From the NCBI GenBank assembly GCA_958298945.1, contig OY282609.1:37607212-37671211 (forward strand): DNA of 64,000 bases, read 5' to 3'. Shown here piece after piece: positions 23,282 through 34,329 of this stretch. Origin of the DNA: Atherix ibis (Eukaryota; Arthropoda; Insecta; Diptera; Athericidae). The notes beneath the pieces are model-generated. The model ran no database searches, was not told the DNA's origin, and saw only the letters and a list, made by a program, of their open reading frames with translations. The translations under genes were made by a program, and so were the position numbers. Every line of letters starts with the position of its first letter. Position 1 is the stretch's first letter.

Positions 23282-24388
23282 CAGGGTGTGTTATGTTCCA
23301 CCTCAAAGATTTTTTCTAAAAACTGTTAAATGAAATACAATTTTATTATTTATATTTTATTGATTGATTATATGGTCTTTAGAATTATATATGAAATATG
23401 ATGTCAGTCAAGTTCCCGACTCTAGCCTCGGCGCAAAGGCGAGCTCTTTTAATCATATTTTTCATAACATTTTTGTAGACTTCTGGTATTTTTTCAGTAA
23501 TTTCGTTTCGAATGTTATTCTTAAGCATCGACGTTGTAGTTGGTTTTTAGCGTATATCTTTGCCTTTAAGTATCCCCATACGAAGAAATCTGGAGGGTTC
23601 AAATCAGGGGATTGTGGGGGCCAGTCGATATCGTCACTTTTTGACATCATTCGGCCAGGAAAAATTTCTCTCAAAATTTGCGTCGTAGCACGAGCTGTGT
23701 GTGATGTGGCACCTTTTAATTGGACAACTTGTTCTGTAGGCCTAATTGATCCAATTTGGGCAGAAGAAAGTTTTTCAACATATCCCGATAGCGGTCACCA
23801 GTAATTGCAATATGGGCCAATGGTGCCGGCCAATGGTAGTGGTTTTTGGTATTTCAGTTGAGAGTTTTCAGTACCCCAATAGCGGCTATTCTGTTTATTA
23901 ACAACGACATCTAAGTAAAATGTGCTTCGTCGGTCATAATAATGTTTTGCCAAAAATGCTGGTCATCTAAATGGTGAGCTTACCAGTCTCATCGCCATTT
24001 ATGATCATTTGCCTTCACCTATTATGTCAATTGAATTTTATACGGGTAAGAAAGAAATGTTTTTTTTTTTTTAATTTTAACAAGCATGATGGAGATATTC
24101 CTAATCTTGTGCACGACGTCGATGAGAGGTACCCGGACATTCAGCAACACTCTGTCTTGCTTCAATTGTTGCCCAGTCTTCGCTTTATCTCCCAGTATAT
24201 GCATATTTTCAAAATTATTCAGTATATGCTGTATGGTTGACTGCTAAATAAAATGTTTTAATAATTTTGGCTCGTTGTTGCGGCATTAATCGACCACTCT
24301 CTACGAATGTCAACTGTCAACAGACAAATGATATTCAAACCAAAATAGAGGCTTAACAAAACTGACCTGGAACATAAAATGCACCCTG
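23282..24388 (-). mobile_element. Tc1/mariner-superfamily element M3 with 1.1-kb length and TA target duplication
   Basis: The left terminus starts CAGGGTGTGTTATGTTCCA at 23282 and the right terminus is its imperfect inverted copy ending at 24388 (TGGAACATAAAATGCACCCTG). TA flanks both ends (23280-23281, 24389-24390). The minus strand encodes a degraded transposase. An N-terminal segment MPQQRAKIIKTFYLAVNH lies near 24240-24290, and a catalytic C-terminal segment DWPPQSPDLNPPDFFVWGYL lies at 23585-23645, whose Pro-Asp-Leu box holds the last acidic residue. Frames are broken in between. This is the same transposase type as the N-terminal fragment at 7255-7520. The plus-strand frame at 23364-23804 is antisense to it. 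Confidence 0.88.
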
Positions 24389-24533
24389 TATTTCTCTATT
24401 CTTGATTACTATTATAGATTGCATTAAGACTGATTTAAGTACATGATCCGTAATTTGAACTTTATCGAGCATAATTGCTCTACTCGTAGAATGACATTTG
24501 AACATAAAAGTAAACAAAGCGGCGCAGAGAAAT

Positions 24534-24626
24534 ACTTACGCGATTGAAAAATACACTTTTTTTAAATCGCGTAAGTATGAACTCACGTAAGTCGAAATCG
24601 CGTAAGTAGAGAAGTTACTGTACTTT
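24534..24626. repeat. Inverted-repeat terminus resembling a pogo/Tigger-type end
   Basis: The phrase ATCGCGTAAGTA occurs at 24565 and again at 24597, with a related CACGTAAGTCGAA between them. An inverted copy ACTTACGCGATT lies at 24534-24545. The end reads, in reverse, CAGTAACTTCTCTACTTACG just before TA. Iterated subterminal motifs and the CAGT start are typical of pogo/Tigger termini. No transposase was seen. Confidence 0.4.
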
Positions 24627-26229
24627 TTTTTCATATGCATAATTATATATATATAATATGTAAATACAATAAGATTTGATAAACATATTATTTATTTAAA
24701 TTATTGCTTAGCTTAATATTATTTAAATTTTTTCATTTCAAAATAAAATTTCAGTGGAAATTTTCACTAAAAGAAAATATGCATGTTGAAATTCTGATAA
24801 CATCTTTATGAATAATTAATATATATGTAAATATTTTTACTAAAATAATGACTAAATAATTCATGAAGCATTATCAAATTGCTTCATAATCGCTATTAAG
24901 TGACTCCTGACACATACTTTAGAGGTGTTAGTAAACTTTAAAGTGACCCCTGACACATACTTTAGAGGTGTTAGCAAATAAATAATGAAGCACCTAGAAA
25001 ATGCAAATATTTCCAAAAATATATTACTGTAAACTTTTAACTCTGGACAACAGTTATATATAACGAACAAAGTTTAAATTAAAATTCAATACACATTATT
25101 TCTTTCAAATTAAAGAAATTTAATTAATTTAAGTTCTGTAATTTCGGATTAAAACACCAGCTATTTCTTATACATCTATATTTATATACTATAATATTAT
25201 TAAATATGTATTATTGTGTGAAAAATTCTTAATCTTTCAATAAATTTTTCTATCTGACGTTGGAAAATTTTTGTTATCTTTAAGTAAAGAAAGCAAATCA
25301 ATAAGGCTAGGATATCTGTTTATTTGTGAAATTCCATAAGTGCCAACAATTAAATACGTGATATGGTTTTCTTAGCAAAAATTTAGTTAGGAATTCTATA
25401 TTAAAATTTCTTTGATATCGTTTTATGAAAAAAGTTCATTATATTTTTTAATTTGATGGAACTGTCATGTCCAGGAAGAATTTGATATGTGCATGAATAT
25501 GGTATTGTATGATTCAACTACTTTGAATTTGAATGCAAATTTGATTCATAAAAAAGTTCATACTTTCAAATACTGAAAAACTACAAAAGTAATCTTTATA
25601 ATTTTCCATTTATTTTAAGTTCACAAAGTAATTGGAAAATGGAAATTTACTCTTTTCGCAAAAATAAAATCAGAAGTTACTCTTTAAATTTTAAATCAAC
25701 TAAGTTTGCTATTGTGAATACCATCTTTATGCAATATTTTTATTTATGAAAAAATAATGTATGTTTAAAAAGATCGAAAGAATAAAATCAAATTTCAAAG
25801 AATATAATTTCATATTTATTACGCAGTTTAATAGCAATACGTGAAATTTGAAGAGAAAAGAATTTGCAATAGAAACGAAATCAATAGTCTTTCAGTACGA
25901 TTGGATTATGTGCGCATATAATTCTAATAGAATTTTATTGTGTTTTCTTGAAAGTGTATAAATAAAGAATAGAACCTGGTCTAAATAGAATTTATTTTAC
26001 AATTTATCTAAATAAGGAAAAAATTCTTTGTAGAAGTTCATATGATGATTTTCAAAGTAACATTCATCTACCGGATTAACTAAAATAGAATCGAAAAATA
26101 TTTGATAAAAAGTCTATTGTCAATTATCCATTTGAAATTTTCAAGAAAACGCTTATTATGTATCTCTTTTTTGTAGTATGAATAGATTTCTTATATAAAA
26201 ACTAATACCAATACACTATTGATTTTATT
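24627..26229. other. AT-rich spacer
   Basis: Apart from the tandem pair at 24899-24982, I see no gene, motif or RNA here. Confidence 0.5.
24899..24982. repeat. Tandem duplication, 42-bp period
   Basis: Two adjacent copies of a unit beginning AAGTGACTCCTGACACATAC, starting at 24899 and 24941, differ at only a few bases. Confidence 0.9.
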
Positions 26230-26234
26230 GGCTA

Positions 26235-26320
26235 TCGGGAATGTGTGAATTTTGGGTAATGAAAGTGCTTATAATCTGACTGGAGAGACTCTTTCCTCGT
26301 CTAGAGATTACAGTTCTCTT
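26235..26320 (+). pseudogene. Tiny RNase H fragment of LINE family A
   Basis: Plus-strand sequence reads GNESAYNLTGETL, matching GNESADKVAGETL of the copy at 19920-19955, with the Asp lost. Flanks do not match, so it is an isolated fragment. Confidence 0.65.
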
Positions 26321-26339
26321 TAAGCTATATCACCTAATA

Positions 26340-27622
26340 TTGGCTTGTCCGCAAAGTATTTTTTTTTTTATAAAAATGAAAGACGATTTTCTTATAAATT
26401 AATATTTTATTCAATTAAATATTGTTCAGTCTGATACAATACCCTTTGTTAACTCTCTGGCAGTAGTATGATTCCACGTTCATACAATTTTTGTTATTTG
26501 CTGGCAAAAAAACGATCAAAGTGATTTTTGACTTCCTCATTTGAATTAAACGTTTTACCGTCTAAAAATTTTTGTAGAGACCGGAACAAATAATAATCGG
26601 AAGGGGCTAGGTCTGAAGAGTATGGTGAGTGTGGTAATATATCCCATCAAAGCTCTGCTTTTGCCGAGTGGTCAAAGCTTTTGCCGAGTGGTCAAACTTG
26701 TATGTGGTTTCAAAAATCAAAGCTTTTGCCGAGTGGTCAAAACTCCGGTTGGAACACTATACCTTTCCTATTGACCAATTCTGGCCTTTTTTCTCTAAGT
26801 GAATCATTCAATTTGTCCAACTCATGACAGTATACTTCAGAATTGATCGTTGTGTTGCTCGGTAGAAGCTCAAAATAAACGATTCTTTTGAAATCCCACC
26901 AAACAGATAGCATGACCTTTTTTTGATGAATATTGGCTTTCGAAGTGCTTTGACTCGATTCATCTTTTCTACTCCAGGATCTTTTGCGCTTTAGATTGTT
27001 GTAAGCAACCCATTCCTCATCTCCAGTGATCGTATGCTTAAAAATGGATCATTTTCTTAGCGTTTGAGAAGCAAATCACAAACGTCAATATGACGGCACA
27101 ATTTTTTTCCCCTAAGGCGATGAGAAACCCTTGTGTCGAGGTTTGAGATTAAACCTAGCCATTTCAAATGATCATTAACGGTCAAATTCGATAAATTTAA
27201 TCAATCTTGCATCAATTAATGCCTTTATTGTGTCTTCATCAGCTTCAACTGACCTTCCAGAACGTGGTGTATTTTCTAGATCAAAATTGCCGGATCGAAA
27301 TTTTGCAAACCAGTTTTGGTACAGGCGCTCACTTAACACATCTTCTCCATACACATCGGATAATTTTTTTCTTGCCTGAACAGCATTTTTATCTTTTCTG
27401 TAGTAAAAAAGTAAAATATGCAGAAAATTCTGTTTTTTACTTTCCATATTTATCAACCAAACACTACTATGCAGTATCAATCGAATTTTTTCACAAGCAA
27501 GCATTGCTACTCGTATGTCAGCTGTCAAAATACATATGATTATGCGGCTTAAGTGTGAAGTTGGTTGAGAAAAAATACAATTAAGTCCTCTGTTGGGAAA
27601 AATTACTTTCCAAACAACCCAA
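26340..27622 (-). mobile_element. mariner element M4, full length but decayed
   Basis: The left end TTGGCTTGTCCGCAAAGTA (26340) and the right end, inverted GGGTTGTTTGGAAAGTAA (ending 27622), are a typical mariner terminal pair. TA lies outside each (26338-26339 and 27623-27624). The 1283-bp length is normal for mariner. The minus strand encodes transposase pieces. The N-terminal DNA-binding part at 27175-27528 includes WFAKFRSGNFDLENTPRSGR. Further down are an EEWVAYNN-like segment, KVMLSVWWDFKRIVYFELLP (near 26860-26920), and the third-Asp region SSDLAPSDYYLFRSL near 26600. The second-Asp region is destroyed by a triplicated 20-mer. It is a different lineage from M1. Confidence 0.9.
26657..26741. 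repeat. Three copies of a perfect 20-mer inside mariner M4
   Basis: The unit gcttttgccgagtggtcaaa is found at 26657-26676, 26677-26696 and 26722-26741. The first two are tandem and the third is 25 bp away. On the coding strand each reads FDHSAKA, so the array sits at the place where the second catalytic Asp motif is expected. Confidence 0.95.
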
Positions 27623-27624
27623 TA

Positions 27625-28643
27625 ATTGTATCAGAATTTTTTTTCTGAGTCATTGGCTAATTACTAATATCTTAATTTAATTAATATTTTGCCACAATTA
27701 AGGTCGCATATACCGTGAAGAATTTACATTTACCATACTTCTGTCACCCACAATTTTCTTTTTGATATTCTTAACTGTCCTACATAGCATTTCTTGAGAA
27801 CACTCAACTATCTATTGTTACATATTAAATGAACGGGGTACTATTTCCTAAATTTCTTGGTGGGTGAGATTTATTACATTTGAGAGCTCTTCGTTTCAAA
27901 AATCCATGTCGAAGCCGTATGTGTAAGTTTTTTAAATAAACTAACTATTCAACAAAATTTAACCGAAACATTATTGTTATTTCCTATTAAAAAGATATCA
28001 ATTTCGTTAAGAAAGCTGGTATTTTCAACTCATGCAAAATATAAAGTCTTTAAATGGCCTGCAAAATCTTTGTCGGTACGTAATATTACTATTATTTTAT
28101 TTGGCATAAATGCAACATCCTGGATATAAGCCTTCCCATGTTTAATATATCAATGCTGAGAAACGGAGTAAGATTGATTGTGATAATGTAAATATATATA
28201 ATGTCGTAATTAAAAATCGATTTTACAATATAATTCAAATAAACAGAAATATTTATATAACTACTATGAAGTTGTATGGTATTTATTTATTTTTAATAAA
28301 CGATCCGTTTGTTGTGTCATTTATTATATCGATATTGCCTGTCCAATCAGATAATATAATATAGTCCCAGGCAATATTTTTATCATACGTATAATAAGAT
28401 AATATACTATACGATTTATGCTAAGTAAATTAGAGATGGGTTGAAAAAATACTGTTAGAGATTGGTTGTAAAAACTTTCATATAAAAAAAATTTTTGATT
28501 ATATAAAAATCAAATTTCTTAAGCATGATTTTATGACCAAATAAAATGTTAAAATCTATTATCTAATTGTGTTTCCAGAATAGTACATACATTGTTGAAA
28601 TACGATTAAGTAAAAAAATGAATAAACAACATAGTAATATATA
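27625..28643. other. AT-rich spacer
   Basis: No recognisable gene or repeat was found between mariners M4 and M5. Confidence 0.5.
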
Positions 28644-29365
28644 TTGGGTGTATGCAAAAGTTATGCCCGTTTTTTATGATCCTAGGTAAAAAAATTTTTT
28701 CTTCAGAAATGATGAATAGTATCTTCTTTTAAATGATTCCATTGTATAAAGGATGCTTTCACTCTACTTTCTATTCATTTTTGGCCTGGTCAGAGTACAG
28801 TGAAGAGCCCTTGTATTTTTTCAAAACGTAGGTCGATAAAGTGCATTTAAGTCATTGTTTCCTTTATGAAATCCGTAAAGACAATACCGCAAGTGTGGCA
28901 ACCAAAAACATTTGCGAAGTGTATGGAGTAGATGTCATCAAAGTTCGACAGGTACGAAGATGGTTTACAAAATTTCGATCTGGGGATTTTTCACTAATTG
29001 ATAAACCACGTACCGGGCGGCCATTGAAGTCTGATAACGAAAAGTTTAAAGTCATAATTGACACCAATCCACGTCTAACCACCAGGGAGATCGCGTCGAT
29101 GATGGGAGTCAACCAAACAACCGTATTAAGACATTTGAAGCGTATGGGGATGGTTTTGCGGTACGACGTTTGGATACCTCATAAATTGTCGGCTGCCAAT
29201 TTATTGGATCGTGTTTCAACGTGCGTTGCTTTGAGTGCGAGACAAAAACATGAACCGTTCTTGCATCGTTTGATAACGGGAGATGAGAAATGGGTCGTGC
29301 ACAACAACGTGACAAGAAAAAGGCTATACCTGGACAAGCCCCATTAACAACTTCGAAAGCCGAAA
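28644..29365 (+). mobile_element. mariner element M5, 3' truncated
   Basis: The terminus TTGGGTGTATGCAAAAGTTA follows TA at 28642-28643. The plus strand then encodes a 168-residue open frame (28841-29347) with the two helix-turn-helix parts of a mariner transposase (VRRWFTKFRSGDFSLIDKPR, then RLTTREIASMMGVNQTTVLR), the linker VWIPHKLS and the first catalytic motif TGDEKWV. Sequence after about 29365 is unrelated, so the second and third catalytic Asp and the far terminus are missing. The N-terminal domain is unusually intact and could in principle still be a DNA-binding polypeptide, but there is no evidence for expression. Confidence 0.88.
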
Positions 29366-30189
29366 TCCATAAAAAAAATTAATTTCACTGAAGTTACAGA
29401 AAAGCCACAGTTTTAACCGACATAAATTAAAAAGGAAATTAGTATGAAGCATTGCCATACAAATTAAATTTTATTATTTTACAGAATTCATAAACAATGA
29501 AATTATTAATTTGAGATAAATTTATATTAGCGGGAAGAATTGCAAAGAACAAACAAAAAACAAAAAATGAAGAAATAATCGAAAACCAAATTATACTGAA
29601 ATACATTGTTTAAATTTAATCTTTAGATAAAGCCTTTTATTGAATATTGCATGATATTAACAATGTATGAAATAACCAGTACTCATTCTAATATTTTTTT
29701 TTATTCTTGTGAATGCATGAAATGATGAGAACTCATCTTATTATTTTTCAAACGCAATTATTAATTCTTAATATTTTAATTTTTTTATACCAAAAAAAAA
29801 ACACGATAAGGCACTTGATTTTATAGATACCTACAGGGGTATATGAGATGTCTTAAATGCAAATTTTAATTTTGCCATCAGTACTAAGCGATAATCGTTC
29901 TCGTCATAATTGCCTCACTATGAAATAAGTCAGAAAAAAGTAGGTTATCGTGTAAAACAGGGACACGAGCAAGGAGCAAGTTACACCAAGCCTCCTTCAA
30001 ACTCTATCGCGTTTCTATTCTTTTCTACGCTACAAGTATTGTTGCTACCCTACAAGCATTGTCACGCCATCGTCTTCTGGAGAATCGTGTTTAAACATCA
30101 GATATGGGTAGTATTACTAATACGTGTGGTATGGCTTTGTGAATACAACTTTTGGGCTTTTATTCTCAAAATATAATGAATGTCAATAT
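29366..30189. other. AT-rich spacer
   Basis: No supported gene. A slightly GC-richer patch at 29930-30170 has an open frame (29910-30176) without a recognisable motif. Confidence 0.45.
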
Positions 30190-30640
30190 CTGGGTTTAAG
30201 TAAGCCAGTAGAGTACTCAATCCAAAAAAATTAAGGTAAGCCAGTAGGCACTTCGGGTAATAAAATCAGTGGCTATTCATTAAGATTACTAACAGCCAAG
30301 CACTTAACAATAATAGTGTCGCATAACCTACTTAACAATAATAGTGTCGAGTTGCATTGAGTGTCTTGTAAATGAACATACCGATCAGCTGGCTGAAGAA
30401 ACTCTCCAGCGTCCGGTGCTCATAGCTATGCATTATCTAGCAGAATGTCGAACAAAACTGTCAGGCGTATGCAGACTAAAAAAATGGGGATACATTTTTA
30501 GCGTTTCATTCGCCAACTACCAATAATCCAATTTATTCAATATCCTTACCGGAATTTTGAGCACTGAAACTGCTGCGAATTCGGTTAGGGCGTACTGTTC
30601 TCACCAAAACTTTTTAATTAGAAATCACTGACGGTATGTC
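30190..30640 (+). pseudogene. Heavily decayed family A fragment (RNase H to C-terminal tail)
   Basis: Bases 30325-30425 align with the RNase H end of the copy at 19880-19970 (NNSVELH, then degraded forms of GETLQRP). Bases 30520-30610 align with the C-terminal segment SIPKFWARKVLRIR. Two short related pieces at 30195-30260 (AAGCCAGTAG repeated) resemble the connection region. Many stops and indels indicate an old fragment. Confidence 0.7.
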
Positions 30641-31221
30641 ACATATACACATACATATTAAGGGAATTTCAGTATAGCTGACATTTCTTTGTAAGAAGGG
30701 TTCTTGCCCTTATGGAGCTTTCCTATGTTTCATATTGACAGTATATAATTTTTCTTTCAATAATATTCGATTGTTAATTAGAAGATAACTTGCATATTTT
30801 AAATATTAAAATAATCCTTTTGACATATTCAAAAATTAAAAAGAATATTTTAGTATATATTCTTAAAACTCTATGATGGTGGATAACTGGGATAAAAGGA
30901 GGGGAAATAAAAAAGTCTTTTGAAATATTAATACATAAAATTTATTTACTCTTCTAGAATTTTTAATTTTAATTATATTTATTCTCTTCAAGTATTATTG
31001 TAGGTTTATTTAACTGTAAAATTATTATTTATTACCTGCTATTTCATTAATTTAAGCCGGTTGGTAGTCAGAATTAAAGGAATGAGAATAACAAGGTATT
31101 CTCTACTTTGATTGAAACCCAAAGATTAATTTCTATTAGAGGACTGACAATCGCCGGCTGTCTTACCTCGATCTGGACGCAGATTACAAAAAAGCCGATG
31201 TCTAGAATAGCGTTTCTATAT
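30641..31221. other. AT-rich spacer
   Basis: No recognisable gene. A GC-richer patch at 31130-31205 (CAATCGCCGGCTGTCTTACC) directly precedes the mariner at 31223 and is unassigned. Confidence 0.45.
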
Positions 31222-31222
31222 A

Positions 31223-32433
31223 CGAGGTCTGTTCAGAAAGTATCGCGAATTTTGTGTTTTTCCAACACTTATTTATTTATTCATGAATATCTATTTTGTT
31301 CCCTTGAAAGTAATCCCCTACAGTTGTACCAATGTTTTTCTCTAATCCTCGAAGCACATTAAAAAAATCATTTTTTGTGATTTTGTTCAGCTCCTCCTTC
31401 GATGCCGTCTTTATCTCCTCAATCGTAGCGTACCGTCATCCTTTCATGGGGCTCTTTAGTTTCGGGAGCAAGAAAAAGTCACAGGGGCTAGATCTGTGGA
31501 ATACGGTGGCTGCTGCATTATTAGTGTGTTGTTTTGGCCAAAAATTCGCGCACAAGCAACGATGCGTGAGCAGCGGAGTTATCATGGTGCAAAAGCCAAT
31601 TTTTGTTCATCCACAAATCCGGGCGTTTCTGGCGAATTACTTCGAACAACTTGCGCATAACTTTGCAGGTAATATTCCTTATTGAGCGTTCTACCCTGTG
31701 ACAAGAACTCATGATGCACCATGCCACTGCAATCGAAGAAAACTGTAAGCAAAACCTTCACATTCGACCGGCCCATGCGGCAGCTTCCATTGGGATGATT
31801 GAGCTTTGGTTTCCACGTCATAACCATAATCCCATGATTCGTCACCAGTTATGACCTTCTGGAGCAAATTTGGGTCGTCGCGTACAGAGTTTAACAGCTC
31901 CTTAGCAATGTTAATGCGATGCTGTTTTTAGTCGCATTTCGCGGCGACCCGTCTCACGCCAAATCATTGGTAAAAATCGAATCGCACCAGCCAATCGATA
32001 TGCTTAAGTCCTCAGCAACTTCTGTAACGGTGATGCGACGATTGGCCAATACTATTTTCTTCACTTCATCAATGTTTTCGTCTGTTGTTGACGTGCTCGG
32101 GTGTCCGCCACGCTTTTCGTCGTTCACATCTTCTCGGCCCTCTGAGAACATTTTGTACCACCGATAAACGTTGCTTCGGTCCAAGGTAGCTTCACCATAT
32201 GCCACAGTCAAAATTCGGAATGCGTCCGCGCAATTAATTTTGTAATTCGGAATGCGTCCAAAACACGTGCAAGCAAACCAGCTGTCAAAAATTAACTAAA
32301 TATTGAAAATGAGCGACCTTGTCGGCATAAGTGAGAGACGTGAGTACCAACATAACGCCACAAAAAAATCGAAAATCAAATATACGTAACTCGCGGAAAT
32401 TCAAAATTCGCGATACTTTTTGAACAGACCTCG
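31223..32433 (-). mobile_element. mariner element M7 with near-perfect terminal inverted repeats
   Basis: The left terminus CGAGGTCTGTTCAGAAAGTA continues to about 31254. The right terminus is its inverted copy, ending at 32433, with a single mismatch over about 32 bases. TA flanks both sides (31221-31222 and 32434-32435). The minus strand encodes a broken transposase. Its N-terminal part (31954-32211) includes NVYRWYKMFSEGREDVNDEK and ITVTEVAEDLSISIG. The middle (31582-31845) has VKVLLTVFFDCSGMVHHEFL, and the second catalytic motif is LLHHDNSAAHASLL (31560-31600). A third-Asp region near 31470 is frameshifted. The intact ends and broken ORF suggest a copy that could be moved only if a related enzyme were supplied elsewhere in the genome. 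Confidence 0.92.
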
Positions 32434-32435
32434 TA

Positions 32436-33510
32436 TAGGGACATTTTCCAAAGGATTGTACTCATCCGTTACACAAAAATTCAATTTGTGCAACTTTACT
32501 AATATAAAGTTCATTTCACGACTCTACTGAACGTAGTACTATCTATTGTATTTATCAGTAGATAATCGGTTGGATTTTTGGTGCAGTATTTGTGTTACGG
32601 TTAGTATTTTCGTCAACACTATATTTGTAAATTGTTAATTTTTTAAGTTGATTTGTGAACTGATATTTAATTATTTTTTTAAGACAAAACGACTTAATTT
32701 TTTTTGCTATAAATATATATATGCATGTCTCCTAACATTTTTCTTAAAAATGGGGCAATAATCATCTAAATAAATAAAAAAAAAATTATCTTTAAATAAA
32801 TTGAATTAATGCCAGAAAATTAAGATTATTTTTTTATAGATACTATAAATATTTGTTGTGCTATGAGTACATTCACAATGCTCAAAACAATTTTCCCACT
32901 GGTTGATTTGTAAATTACCCTGCATGCATTCAAACAGCCTGAAATTTCATCTTGCCACAAAAACACATATTTTCTTGTTGCGGCTGAGGATTTACGATTA
33001 TTACAATACATTAAATGGAAATAACACTGTTATAACATTAATTTGGAAATGTCTTCCCGTTATTCTTTCAAATTAGTTCATTGCAGTTATGAGTTTTTCA
33101 TGTTAAAATTTAAAAAAAAAATAATTTTCAAACATTACAGTAAGAATGTTTGAATTCACAATTCATAGTACTTTTATATATTTAAATTGAAATTTATTAT
33201 TTAAACAATTAATTTATACTATTATCCTCCCATATATTGATTTATTAATATAATAAAAACTATAGTAGAAAACAAAACTAGCTTTTGAATAAAAGTATAT
33301 AAATGTATTTATGTATGGTATGCAAAATAATAGCATTCAAATGACTTTCACAGTATTTTCTCGTTGTCTTATTTCTCGTAAGTTGTATAGTTTGTTTTGA
33401 TTAATAAATACGAATATTAATCGTATTTTAAAATCAAAAATTATTTTATTTAAAATCTGAGAAGTACCATGCAGCTCAGAAATGTTGCTACTACAAATTT
33501 TTCAACATAT
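32436..33510. other. AT-rich spacer
   Basis: No recognisable gene, RNA or repeat was found. Confidence 0.5.
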
Positions 33511-33654
33511 GTTTATTCCGTGTAACCTAGTAATACAATGTTAAACTAGTTCAAACATTAATGTTAATAAATAAGGTCATTATTGTATATAAAGTGAAAT
33601 TTAAAGTTTAAGTAAGACTTAATAATGTAAAATTATTGATTACACGGAATAAAC
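33511..33654. repeat. Short MITE-like element with 15-bp inverted termini
   Basis: GTTTATTCCGTGTAA at 33511-33525 is exactly inverted at 33640-33654. The 144-bp interior is AT-rich and non-coding. A target duplication is not clear, so the transposon class is unknown. Confidence 0.55.
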
Positions 33655-33849
33655 GTCAGTCGAAGTTTCTTCTGTTCGCCTATACATTATTTTTCAATAT
33701 AACAAGATGATAAGTATGATTAAACAGCCAAGAATAAAGCTTTTTATAACAAGACACAATCACTTCACAGATATGTGAAAATTTCAGAAATAGTGTCTTT
33801 CTATTGTAAAAATAAAAGGGAGCATCAAAGGTTTAATATGGTATTTTTT

Positions 33850-34320
33850 AATAAAAGGATTGGATTCAACGGAAATTGGAAGTCTTAGTATAGGTCAAGT
33901 GTTCTGGTCCGTAAGCCCATATTGATTTTGGTAATGCATACGAAATAATTTTGGAAAATTTAAGTTTGGGTTTGTGGAATTTTGAAAGCATTTTGGAGAA
34001 TTTTACTATATGCAAGCCAAAATATCTGTTTACAAGGATTGAGTTTAGTACTAGTAACATGTGAATGGAAGGAATCTTATAGATTTCCATAATAGGTTCG
34101 TGTGAGAGACTCGAACACAAGCTTTACATATATCTAGAAATATACTGGAACAATACCCTTTTTTCTGTCTAAGGAGGATACAATGAAATCGACGATTCGA
34201 TTGACCAATTTCTAATTGGAAAATAATTTTGAAGATGCGAGTAGGAGATGTAAGCGGCAAAGGAAATATTTTTTTATACATGTTTTGATACGAGGATTCG
34301 AGTAAGTGATGTTTTTGAAA
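33850..34320 (-). pseudogene. Jockey-like LINE fragment with an internal deletion
   Basis: Minus-strand frames match family B protein. Bases 34051-34281 read CSSIFLDICKA and HTNLLWKSIRFLPFT, parallel to PGVFLDISHAFDRVWHPGLLWKLQRVLP of the copy at 40800-40860. Bases 33866-34000 read ALPKSIWAYGPEH, parallel to VLKPIWTYGLELWG at 40180-40220. The active-site YADD region between them is deleted. The sequence is more diverged than the other family B copies, so it may be a sister family. Confidence 0.7.
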
Positions 34321-34329
34321 ACTAAATAA

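Noticed and set aside
23364..23804. 146-residue plus-strand open frame
   Set aside because: Antisense to the transposase of element M3; the minus strand carries the recognisable catalytic motif.
24899..24982. CRISPR-like repeat
   Set aside because: Only two adjacent units with no spacers, in a eukaryotic context; simple tandem duplication.
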